Positions 54,191 through 62,310 of a DNA stretch of 64,000 nucleotides are shown here, piece by piece (position 1 is the stretch's first letter; each line of letters begins with the position of its first letter). Below the pieces are notes generated by a model that saw only the letters and a program-made list of their open reading frames with translations, searched no databases and was not told the DNA's origin. The stretch lies in assembly GCF_900111825.1 (NCBI RefSeq), contig NZ_FOJM01000003.1, positions 124,001 through 188,000 on the forward strand, written 5' to 3'. This DNA comes from Pedobacter suwonensis (lineage in GTDB: Bacteria; Bacteroidota; Bacteroidia; Sphingobacteriales; Sphingobacteriaceae). Position numbers and translations under genes: made by a program.

Positions 54191-55591
54191 TTAAAATTTA
54201 AAGTAATTTTTTGCGTTAAAATACGAAATATCCTGCACAATCTTGCCCACCCATTCCAAATCATTAGGCAATTCGCCATTCTCCATATCTTCTCCAAACA
54301 GGTTACAAACAATCCTCCTGAAATATTCGTGACGGGGAAAGGAAAGGAAACTGCGCGAATCGGTAAGCATTCCTACCAGGCGGCTTAAAAGCCCCATGTT
54401 TGATAAGGCATTTAACTGTTTGATCATCCCATCTTTTTGGTCTAAAAACCACCATGCTGAACCAAACTGCACTTTACCGGCTACAGAACCATCGTTAAAG
54501 TTACCAATCATGGTGGCAATCAACTCATTATCAGCCGGGTTAAGGTTATAGATAATGGTTTTAGCCAGTTTATCCTGGTTATCCAGGCGATTTAGAAATT
54601 TCGATAGCATACGGGCCTGGCTAAAATCGCCGATTGAGTCCCAACCGGTATCAGGTCCCAATTGTCTTAACATACGGGCATTGTTGTTACGCAGAGCACC
54701 AAGGTGATATTGTTGTACCCAGCCCTTTTCATGATCCCATTCTGCAAAATAAACCAGCATAGCCGATTTGAATTTCAGGTTTTCCTGATAGGAAATAGTT
54801 TGTTTACTGCGGATTTTATCAAAGATTGATGCAATTTCAGCTTCGGTATAGTCTTCAGCATAAATCTGCTCTAAACCATGATCGGAAACCGAGCAGCCGT
54901 TTGCTGCAAAGTAATCATGGCGGCCTTTTAAAGCATCAATATAATCCTGTAAACTGCTAATGCTTTTATCGGCAACCGTTTCCAGTTTGTCGATATATTC
55001 ATTTAAGCCTTCAATATCATCACTGTTCATGGCCTTATCCGGACGGAAAGCCGGTAACATTTTAAGGTTAGCGCCTTCTCTTGCCAGTTGTTGATGAAAG
55101 TTCAGGCTATCTAAAGGATCGTCGGTAGTACAAACGACCTCTACATTCATTTTGGCTAACAAACCACGTACTGAATATTCAGGCGTTTGCAGTTTAGCAG
55201 CGCATTCATCATAAATTTTCCGGGCCGTTTTGCCCGAAAGCAGGTCGTTTATACCAAAATAACGTTGAAGTTCCAAATGTGTCCAGTGGTATAACGGATT
55301 GCGTAAGGTATAAGGAACGGTTTCGGCCCATTTTTCAAATTTTTCGTAATCAGATCCTACACCAGTAATGTATTTTTCATCCACTCCATTAGCACGCATG
55401 GCCCTCCATTTGTAATGATCGCCTGCAAGCCAAACCTGGCTGATGTTGGCAAATTGCGTATTATTGGCAATCTGCTCCGGTATCAGGTGGTTATGGTAAT
55501 CGATAATGGGTAGTGATTTTGCAAAATGGTGATAAAGCTTTTCAGCAGTTTTGCTTTGCAAAAGAAAATTTTCGTCTAAAAAAGGTTTCAT
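54191..55591 (-). CDS. uxaC: Glucuronate/galacturonate isomerase
   Basis: A 466-residue uronate isomerase, normal length. MKPFLDENFLLQSKTAEKLYHHFAKSLPIIDYHNHLIPEQIA contains the metal-binding His pair (DYHNHL); CTTDDPLDSL and the C-terminal SFPRHEYFRRI follow the family. It converts D-galacturonate to D-tagaturonate (and glucuronate to fructuronate) as the first step after import. It is followed by kdgK after 114 bp and preceded by uxaA after a 334-bp repeat-filled gap, so it may have its own promoter within the locus. Confidence 0.95.
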   Translation of the reverse strand: MKPFLDENFLLQSKTAEKLYHHFAKSLPIIDYHNHLIPEQIANNTQFANISQVWLAGDHYKWRAMRANGVDEKYITGVGSDYEKFEKWAETVPYTLRNPLYHWTHLELQRYFGINDLLSGKTARKIYDECAAKLQTPEYSVRGLLAKMNVEVVCTTDDPLDSLNFHQQLAREGANLKMLPAFRPDKAMNSDDIEGLNEYIDKLETVADKSISSLQDYIDALKGRHDYFAANGCSVSDHGLEQIYAEDYTEAEIASIFDKIRSKQTISYQENLKFKSAMLVYFAEWDHEKGWVQQYHLGALRNNNARMLRQLGPDTGWDSIGDFSQARMLSKFLNRLDNQDKLAKTIIYNLNPADNELIATMIGNFNDGSVAGKVQFGSAWWFLDQKDGMIKQLNALSNMGLLSRLVGMLTDSRSFLSFPRHEYFRRIVCNLFGEDMENGELPNDLEWVGKIVQDISYFNAKNYFKF

Positions 55592-55925
55592 TCTATGTTA
55601 TTTGAGACAGTAGATTTGAGATGATCAAAACACTTATCTATTCATGTTTTATTTATGCTCCGACTATGTCCTCACAGACCGGAACTCAATTTGTATTTTA
55701 TCTATTGGTGGTCTGAGGGAACACAGACCACGGTAAATAGTATATTGTATTCATTTTATCATCGTTTTATCACCGGTCTGTGTCCCCACAGACCGGAACC
55801 CTATTCATTTTGTGGTCTGTGGGGACACAGACCACGGCAATGGGACACAAACACGGCAACTGCAAGCTAAAGGCGGCTACAAGGATAGCCACGCAAACCT
55901 CCGACCTCGGTCTTCCGACTTCGGA
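55592..55925. repeat. Gene-free gap filled with palindromic and heptad repeats
   Basis: Four copies of the GGTCTGTG/CACAGACC palindrome lie in it: a part copy at 55668, then 55711-55736, 55770-55798 and 55815-55840. A heptad repeat, CCGACCTCGGTCTTCCGACT, follows at 55910 and overlaps the uxaA stop. No gene is present; short frames here only read repeat DNA. Confidence 0.65.
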
Positions 55926-57572
55926 CTACAAACTCACCCCCCTTTTCCATGGGATAAAATCATCCTGATTAAGCAACACCGCTTTAGGAATTACTTCACC
56001 GCTAGCCGCTTTAATGCAATATTCCAAGATATCTTCGCCCATTTGTTCGATTGTTTTTTCGCCTTCAATTACAGGACCACAGTTGATATCAATGATATCG
56101 CTCATTCGCTTCGTTAAAGCATGATTAGTTGATACCTTGATGGTTGGACAAACCGGATTGCCTGTTGGCGTTCCTAAACCGGTGGTGAACAAAATTAAGG
56201 TTGCACCTGATGCAGCCTTTCCTGTAGTGGCTTCCACGTCGTTTCCAGGTGTGCAAACTAAATTTAATCCGGGCTTAGTTGCAGGCTCGGTATAATCCAA
56301 CACATCTTCTACCGGTGATGTCCCGCCCTTTTTGGCTGCTCCGGTACTTTTAATGGCATCAGTGATTAAACCATCTTTAATATTGCCCGGTGATGGATTC
56401 ATAAAAAATCCGGAACCTACATTTTCTGCAGCCTGGTTATAAGCCGTCATTAGCTGAATAAACTTACGTGCTGCTGTTTCATCTTTAGTGCGATCAATCA
56501 ACTGTTGTTCAGCGCCACAAAGCTCAGGGAACTCAGCAAGGAGCACGGTACCTCCTAAAGCCACCAATAAATCGGAAGTATAGCCCACGGCAGGGTTGGC
56601 ACTGATCCCGCTAAAACCATCACTACCGCCGCATTTTACACCCAGCACCAGTTTACTTAAGGGCGCCGGCTGACGCTCGATTTTATTGATCTCGGTTAAA
56701 CCGATAAAGGTTTTACGGATGGCTTCTTTAATCAGCTGTTCCTCGCTCTGCGATTGTTGTTGTTCAAAAACAAACAAAGGTTTATCGAAATTAGGGTTAC
56801 GATGCTTCAAATCTTCCATAAAATCGTGCACCTGAAGGTTCTGGCAGCCTAAACTCAATACCGTTACACCAGCCACATTAGGATGATCGGCATATGCAGC
56901 CAACAACTTACTTAGCACAGCAGCATCCTGACGCGTACCACCACAACCGCCCTGGTGATTCAAGAATTTAATGCCATCAACGTTTTTAAACACCCTGTTG
57001 GCAGATGGATTAGCCATACCCATAGATTCCGGATCGGCTTCACCTAAAACTTCACCATTTTTATAGGCTTCAACCAGTTGATGCGCGTATGATTTGTATT
57101 TATCTGTTACTGCATAGCCCAGTTCGTTGTGTAAGGCTTCGCGGATGACATCCAGATTGCGGTTTTCGCAGAAAACGGTCGGTATGAACAGCCAATAATT
57201 TGCAGTACCTACCCTGCCATCGCTACGGATGTAACCATTAAAGGTTCTGCCTTCAAACTTAGCCACGTCAGGTGCCTGCCATTCGTAATGGTACGGACGG
57301 AATTCAAAAGGATCAGACGCATGTTTGGTATTTTCGGTATCCATTAAACCACCTTTAAGGATAAAGTGCTGTGCTTTTCCCACCAATACGCCATACATCA
57401 TGATGTGATCGCCTGGATTCATATCCTGCATAAAAAATTTATGCTTGGCCGGAATGTCATCCTGTAAAATATATTCCTGTCCCTCGTGAATAATGGTTTC
57501 GCCTTTTGCCAGGTTTTGTAAAGCAACCAATACATTATCGTTAGGATGGATTTTTAAAATTCTAGTAACCAT
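55926..57572 (-). CDS. uxaA: Altronate dehydratase
   Basis: A 548-residue UxaA-family enzyme dehydrating D-altronate to KDG. The N-terminal SAF domain (ILKIHPNDNVLVALQNLAKG) and the C-terminal GD/UxaA domain (GYIRSDGRVGTANYWLFIPTVFCENRNLD, LGVKCGGSDGFSGISANPAVG) are in the usual order and on one chain. It is longer than E. coli UxaA (495). The last residues and stop codon lie within a heptad repeat (GVSL then TAG), so the native C-terminus may have been altered. uxaB stops one base before its start. Confidence 0.93.
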   Translation of the reverse strand: MVTRILKIHPNDNVLVALQNLAKGETIIHEGQEYILQDDIPAKHKFFMQDMNPGDHIMMYGVLVGKAQHFILKGGLMDTENTKHASDPFEFRPYHYEWQAPDVAKFEGRTFNGYIRSDGRVGTANYWLFIPTVFCENRNLDVIREALHNELGYAVTDKYKSYAHQLVEAYKNGEVLGEADPESMGMANPSANRVFKNVDGIKFLNHQGGCGGTRQDAAVLSKLLAAYADHPNVAGVTVLSLGCQNLQVHDFMEDLKHRNPNFDKPLFVFEQQQSQSEEQLIKEAIRKTFIGLTEINKIERQPAPLSKLVLGVKCGGSDGFSGISANPAVGYTSDLLVALGGTVLLAEFPELCGAEQQLIDRTKDETAARKFIQLMTAYNQAAENVGSGFFMNPSPGNIKDGLITDAIKSTGAAKKGGTSPVEDVLDYTEPATKPGLNLVCTPGNDVEATTGKAASGATLILFTTGLGTPTGNPVCPTIKVSTNHALTKRMSDIIDINCGPVIEGEKTIEQMGEDILEYCIKAASGEVIPKAVLLNQDDFIPWKRGVSL

Positions 57573-57573
57573 T

Positions 57574-59085
57574 TTAAATTTCTGTTTCTGAATGCAAGTT
57601 ACTTAAAGTTTCTTTTGCTCCTTTGTTCTGTAATAAATCAACGTACGATTTTACGGCTGCGTTAAAGCCTGGATAATTATTAAGGTTTTTATCCCACAGA
57701 CGCCTGTCGCCTAGGGTATTATCTATAACGGTTTCTGGGTTTTTCCAGTATTCATATAAAATTTCTGCAAATTCGTCCTGTATGGGGTAGGTTTTTCCGT
57801 TTACACTTGCTGTGTAAGTATCACCCTGTTTATCCACATTCATGAAAAGGATGTAGGCAGCTACACCCAAAGCAGTAAGCTGAGGCACTTCATTTTTTAA
57901 AGCATAATATCTCCTGATGAGCGGCATATTACGCATTTGCATTTTTGAGGTAAAATTTAGCGTAATGGCCTGCCACTGGTGTGCTAAAGATGGATTGCTA
58001 AAACGGTCGATTACACTTTCTGCAAAGGCAATTGCTTCACTGTAGGTAATATCCTCATTCACCACCACAGGCGCAATTTCATCTTTCATCAGTTTTAATA
58101 CATTGGCCGAGAAATCTTTATTTGCCATGGCCTCTTTCACGGTATCGAAGCCTGCTAAAATAGCCAGCCCGCAGCTAATGGTATGTGTACCATTAAGCAA
58201 ACGGAGTTTAAGTTCTTTAAATTTATCAATGGAAGGAACAATAAAGATACCTTTATCTGCTTTTGCAAAAGATAATACTTCTTTCACTTTTTTGCTTGAT
58301 GATTCGATCGCCCAAAGCCGGAAAGGCTCGGCCATGATCATCAGTTCATCTTCATAACCCAGTTCATTTTCAACGGCTTTTTGCGCTGCTTCCGGAAGTT
58401 TTCCTGGCACAATTCTGTCAACTAAGGTTTTGCAAAAATGATTGGCTGTTTTTAACCAGTTTTCAAAATCCCAGCCTAATTTATTGTGGATAGCCAGATC
58501 AAGCAAAATTTCTTTCAGTTTGTCGGCATTATCACTAATGAGTTCTGTTGGCACGATCACCATTCCGCTTTCTACTGACCCGTTAAAGGCTTTATAGCGT
58601 TCGTGCAAAAAGGCAAGCAGTTTGCCAGGGTAAGATTGTGGAGGATAATCAGTGATTTTATCTTCGCTTTTTACAATGCCTACTTCTGTGGTATTAGAAA
58701 TTACGACCTGCATTTCGGGCTGGTGAGCAGCTTTTAAAATTTCTGTCCAATCCTGCGAAGCTGCTAAAACCCGGCTTATCGAAGCATTAATCGAATTTTC
58801 TTCAACATTAACCCCATCCTCAATGCCTTTTACACAAAGTGTATATAAATTATCCTGTTTCGAAAAGGCATCAGCACCACCTTTTGCTGTAGATTTAACA
58901 ACAAGTACACGACCGTTGAAAATTCCTTTCTGATTGGCTTTATCAATAAAATAATCAGGTAAACCACGCAGTAAAACCCCGGTACCAAACTGGATTACCC
59001 GCTCTGGTAATGCTAAAATTTCGGGTGTAGGTTTTGTAACCTTTTCGCCGTTAATGTTCTTTAAATTTTCTTTGTTTAAAATCAT
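57574..59085 (-). CDS. uxaB: Tagaturonate reductase
   Basis: A 503-residue long-chain mannitol-dehydrogenase-family enzyme reducing D-tagaturonate to D-altronate with NADH. The nucleotide-binding start is VIQFGTGVLLRGLPDYFIDKAN; the mid-region LRLLNGTHTISCGLAILAG contains the catalytic-domain NGxH motif, and a Lys-rich site region is AEKAKKV-like. ATG at 59085 is chosen (MILNKENLKNINGEK); the frame to 59121 adds MPRCPGG... from repeat-like DNA. First gene of the uxaB-uxaA pair, separated from PL10 by 76 bp. Confidence 0.94.
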   Translation of the reverse strand: MILNKENLKNINGEKVTKPTPEILALPERVIQFGTGVLLRGLPDYFIDKANQKGIFNGRVLVVKSTAKGGADAFSKQDNLYTLCVKGIEDGVNVEENSINASISRVLAASQDWTEILKAAHQPEMQVVISNTTEVGIVKSEDKITDYPPQSYPGKLLAFLHERYKAFNGSVESGMVIVPTELISDNADKLKEILLDLAIHNKLGWDFENWLKTANHFCKTLVDRIVPGKLPEAAQKAVENELGYEDELMIMAEPFRLWAIESSSKKVKEVLSFAKADKGIFIVPSIDKFKELKLRLLNGTHTISCGLAILAGFDTVKEAMANKDFSANVLKLMKDEIAPVVVNEDITYSEAIAFAESVIDRFSNPSLAHQWQAITLNFTSKMQMRNMPLIRRYYALKNEVPQLTALGVAAYILFMNVDKQGDTYTASVNGKTYPIQDEFAEILYEYWKNPETVIDNTLGDRRLWDKNLNNYPGFNAAVKSYVDLLQNKGAKETLSNLHSETEI

Positions 59086-59160
59086 TGCTAATGTTATTTG
59101 GCCACCAGGGCAACGAGGCACAAGGTGAATTATATTTCTTTTTGAAGAGTATACTTCTGT

Positions 59161-60192
59161 TTATTTGCCATTTGTGGTTAACCACTTCGGGTACTCTTTT
59201 TCAATTAATTTCTGCGCCCAGTTGCCATACCAGGCATACCCATTGCGCCTTTCAAGGCTTAATTCTTCTAATTTTGCTTTAATCGTATTGTCGCGATCAC
59301 CAAAAATCGGGGTATTTTGATCAAGGTCGTAAAAGCGCGCCCAGGCAATTGCCGTTGAATCTTGGATCAAGGCCGCAGCTTTGACATTGGCTTTAGGATT
59401 TTTCGGCCTATCAAAACGGAAGCCTACAATTTTATAGGTATCGAACCATTTTACTGCAGCGGTAATGGCATTTTTTTCTGCAACAGAAGGATTTTTGATC
59501 CGCATTAAAAAGCGTACAATCCCTACAGATTCGCTGGTACTCAATGAGGCTGGCTCAAAAGCCCTGGCCTTTGCGGGCAACATCGAATCTTTATCATACT
59601 GTGCAGCCCAAATGCTTAATACGCCATTTTGTTTCACCTGCGTTTTTAAAATACAATCAATTCCCTTCGCAACTGCTTTTCCTGCTTTTTTCATGTAGAC
59701 TGGGTTTACCACATCGAAATCATTTGTTTGCGTGGCAATATCCTGTAATATGTTCAGCACATTGATCATTGCATCATCGTTGTAAGTAATCTCCGATCGG
59801 TAAGAAGATTGATCAGGATAATATTGTGGCCAGCCACCATTGGCATACTGTGCCGATAAAATATAATCGAGGCCTTTTTCAGCAGCAGCTAAATAAGCTT
59901 TGTTCTGCGTTTTTTTATATGCCTTTACCAGGTAAACAACTTCTCTACTGGTAGCTTTATTATCGAAAGTGGCATGTAAATCTTTAGTTGCCTTTATTTT
60001 ATCCAACAAGGCTGGTGTTAAATCCGCGTCGTAGTTAACTACACTTTTATCTTCCAGTTGCTTTGGCCAGCCGCCATTGCCTAATTGATAAACCAGCATT
60101 TTATCTGCTGTAGAATCAACAGATTGTTGTGCATAACACGACAATAATAAAGTGCTGCAGATTAGGCTTAACAATATTCTCATTTTCATCAT
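59161..60192 (-). CDS. Secreted pectate lyase, PL10 family
   Basis: A protein of about 343 residues with a signal peptide (ILLSLICSTLLLSCYAQ; the Cys may also be a lipobox). The (alpha/alpha)3 toroid of PL10 is shown by GNGGWPKQLED, YANGGWPQYYPD, ITYNDDAMINVLNIL and the C-terminal RNGYAWYGNWAQKLIE. It cleaves polygalacturonate by beta-elimination, producing unsaturated oligogalacturonides for GH105. Starts at 60192, 60189 or 60183 are possible; the frame to 60228 reads a GGTCTGCG-CACAGACC palindrome and is rejected. Confidence 0.92.
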   Translation of the reverse strand: MMKMRILLSLICSTLLLSCYAQQSVDSTADKMLVYQLGNGGWPKQLEDKSVVNYDADLTPALLDKIKATKDLHATFDNKATSREVVYLVKAYKKTQNKAYLAAAEKGLDYILSAQYANGGWPQYYPDQSSYRSEITYNDDAMINVLNILQDIATQTNDFDVVNPVYMKKAGKAVAKGIDCILKTQVKQNGVLSIWAAQYDKDSMLPAKARAFEPASLSTSESVGIVRFLMRIKNPSVAEKNAITAAVKWFDTYKIVGFRFDRPKNPKANVKAAALIQDSTAIAWARFYDLDQNTPIFGDRDNTIKAKLEELSLERRNGYAWYGNWAQKLIEKEYPKWLTTNGK

Positions 60193-60207
60193 TCTGTTTG
60201 TTCCGTG

Positions 60208-60227
60208 GTCTGCGTCATCACAGACCA
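60208..60227. repeat. Palindrome of the GGTCTGTG...CACAGACC family
   Basis: GGTCTGCGTCATCACAGACC can form a hairpin with one mismatch in the stem. It sits just upstream of the PL10 start and supplies its false N-terminal extension. Confidence 0.6.
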
Positions 60228-60252
60228 TTAATTTTATTTTACGCCATGGTTA

Positions 60253-60366
60253 GTTTTTACCACCGAGACACAGATTAGCACGGAGTACTTTTCCTTCTCT
60301 TATACCGCGGTTCTTGTCTCTACAAACCACTATTTATCTGTGTTCATCCACTTCATCTGTGGTTAA
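60253..60366. repeat. Short-period degenerate repeat (ACCACCGAGACACAGA type)
   Basis: ACCACCGAGACACAGATTAG at 60259 and ATCTGTGTTCATCC and TTCATCTGTGGTTAA at 60337-60366 are near-inverse copies of each other, with a 65-bp gap. A similar ACCACCGAGTACACCGAG lies at 48524. No gene. Confidence 0.5.
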
Positions 60367-60371
60367 TAAAT

Positions 60372-62306
60372 CTATTTCTTCCCCGGCACTTGCTTGATCA
60401 ACCAATTCACCAGATCATTCGTGGCTTTAAAATTTTCAAACTCTGCAGGTAGTTTTCTACCATCGATATATTCATTATAAAACCATGGATCACCGACGGC
60501 GAAAACTGTCCCTTTGCCATATTTTGCGGTGGCAACAATCACGTCTCCCTTATCGGCTAAAGCAGAAACAGCGGGACTCTTAGCCACAAGAGTCGATATT
60601 TCTTTGATGTATACTTTCTTAGCTGTTTTGAAAATAACGTTTCCTTCCGGGATTTTTATTGCTCCTTGTTCAAAATTCATACCCTGAACTTTGTTTCGGC
60701 TATCCTCATTAAAATGGATTCCGAAGGTTTCGGGCAAAACATTGAATTTTGAAATTTCGCAATTGCCTGCATCGTTTAGGAGCAGTACCAAAACCCCACC
60801 AGCTTTCACCCAGTCTGCAATTTGTTTCGCATGCTCAGCATTCATGTAGTTGGGCTTCGCAGTTTCTTTTTCAGTATCCGGATCTACAATAATATAAATA
60901 TTGCTGCCTTTTAAGTTTACAGTTGTTGGTGCAACTTTAAGCGTATTGGTTTTTACACCAGCATCGTTAAACATTTTTCCGAATAGAGAAAATCCATTGT
61001 TATCATCTTCTTCCCATAAGTAATGGAAAGGGATTTTATCTCCGGTTGGGCCAACCATATACTCATTATTGAAAAAATTATCAATGGTAACGGTTAATCC
61101 TTTTCCCGGTTTTGGCAACTGGTTTATTTCCATTTCAGCAGCAGCGCAAATAAATGCGCCTACGCCTTTCGGATCATTGGTAATTACTTTTTCACTAATG
61201 TAGTAGTCGAAGCTTCCATCCCGGTATTTTGGTTTTCCACCCAAACCGGATACGGAAACTGTTTTAGTCAAATTTATCCTTTCAGTTCCTGCTTGTTCCA
61301 CAAACTCTTTCTTTAAACCCGCATAACCTTTATTAGCCGCAGCCATAAAAGATGATGCTAACCAGCCTTTACGAATGCCTTTAGCCAAACCATACACAAA
61401 CATGCTCGATGCCGAACTTTCCAGGTAATTTCCTCTTCGGGTTGGCATATCTAGAATATCAAACCAAACACCTGATTTTGGATCCTGGTATTTCACTACT
61501 GCAGTTGCCGTACGATTTAAAATAGCCAGTAGTTCTTTCCTTTGCGGATGATCTGCAGGAAAATTATCCAGCACATCCACCAAAGCCATAATGTACCAGC
61601 CCATTGCCCTGGCCCAAAAATTTGGCGAACGCCCGGTTATCTTGTCTGCCCACTGTTCGGTTTTGCTTTCATCATAGCCATGGTAAAGCAACCCTGTTTT
61701 TGCATCACGCGAGTTTTTTTCCATCAGGATAAACTGTTTAGCAATGTCATCAAAAGCAGCATCCTTTTTCATCAGTTTAGCATATTCAGCGTAGAATGGC
61801 TCACCCATGTATAAACCATCCAGCCACATCTGGTTTGGATAAATTTTCTTGTGCCAGAAACCACCCTCTCTGGTACGCGGTTGTTTTTGCAGCTGATCGT
61901 ATAATTTAGTTGCGGCTAACAGGTATTTCTGCTGCCCGGTAACTTTATACAACAGCAATAATGAGCGGCCATTTTTGATGTTATCAATATTAAAATCTTC
62001 CGGTTTATATGTAGCAATGTTACCTTCCTTATCCAGATAGGCATCCATCGAACTTTGGATATATTTAAAATACCTCCCGTCGCCGGTATTTCGCCAAACG
62101 GCAGCTGCACCTTCCAGAACAACCCCCATGTCGTAAGTCCATTTGGGGCCTTTGGCACCTTTTAGCAGCGTCGTATCCTGAAACAGTTTTTCCATCGCAG
62201 TTAAGGTTAACTGTTCAGATAACTTTTTTTGGGCAAACCCACGTTGTGTTAAAACAGAAAAACCAATAAATGCAACTATTGTATATAAGATCGATTGTTT
62301 CATCAT
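60372..62306 (-). CDS. GH88/GH105 unsaturated (rhamno)galacturonyl hydrolase with C-terminal GATase-like domain
   Basis: A 644-residue exported protein (signal peptide to GFAQ). Residues about 30-400 are the (alpha/alpha)6 GH105 barrel: the catalytic Asp is in MWLDGLYMGEPFY near 159, and WARAMGWYIMALVD and YLESSASSMFVYGLAKGIRKG are typical. Residues about 420-644 are an extra DUF4350/GATase-like domain (IYIIVDPDTEKE, IADWVKAGGVLVLLLNDAGN, GTVFAVGDPWFYNEY). The enzyme hydrates the 4,5-unsaturated sugar at the non-reducing end of lyase products. Role of the second domain is unknown. GH28 ends five bases upstream of this start, so the two are one transcript. Confidence 0.9.
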   Translation of the reverse strand: MMKQSILYTIVAFIGFSVLTQRGFAQKKLSEQLTLTAMEKLFQDTTLLKGAKGPKWTYDMGVVLEGAAAVWRNTGDGRYFKYIQSSMDAYLDKEGNIATYKPEDFNIDNIKNGRSLLLLYKVTGQQKYLLAATKLYDQLQKQPRTREGGFWHKKIYPNQMWLDGLYMGEPFYAEYAKLMKKDAAFDDIAKQFILMEKNSRDAKTGLLYHGYDESKTEQWADKITGRSPNFWARAMGWYIMALVDVLDNFPADHPQRKELLAILNRTATAVVKYQDPKSGVWFDILDMPTRRGNYLESSASSMFVYGLAKGIRKGWLASSFMAAANKGYAGLKKEFVEQAGTERINLTKTVSVSGLGGKPKYRDGSFDYYISEKVITNDPKGVGAFICAAAEMEINQLPKPGKGLTVTIDNFFNNEYMVGPTGDKIPFHYLWEEDDNNGFSLFGKMFNDAGVKTNTLKVAPTTVNLKGSNIYIIVDPDTEKETAKPNYMNAEHAKQIADWVKAGGVLVLLLNDAGNCEISKFNVLPETFGIHFNEDSRNKVQGMNFEQGAIKIPEGNVIFKTAKKVYIKEISTLVAKSPAVSALADKGDVIVATAKYGKGTVFAVGDPWFYNEYIDGRKLPAEFENFKATNDLVNWLIKQVPGKK

Positions 62307-62310
62307 GTTG

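Noticed and set aside
55655-56117. Three overlapping plus-strand frames with CGDTDHG-like words
   Set aside because: They translate the GGTCTGTG palindromes and the antisense end of uxaA.
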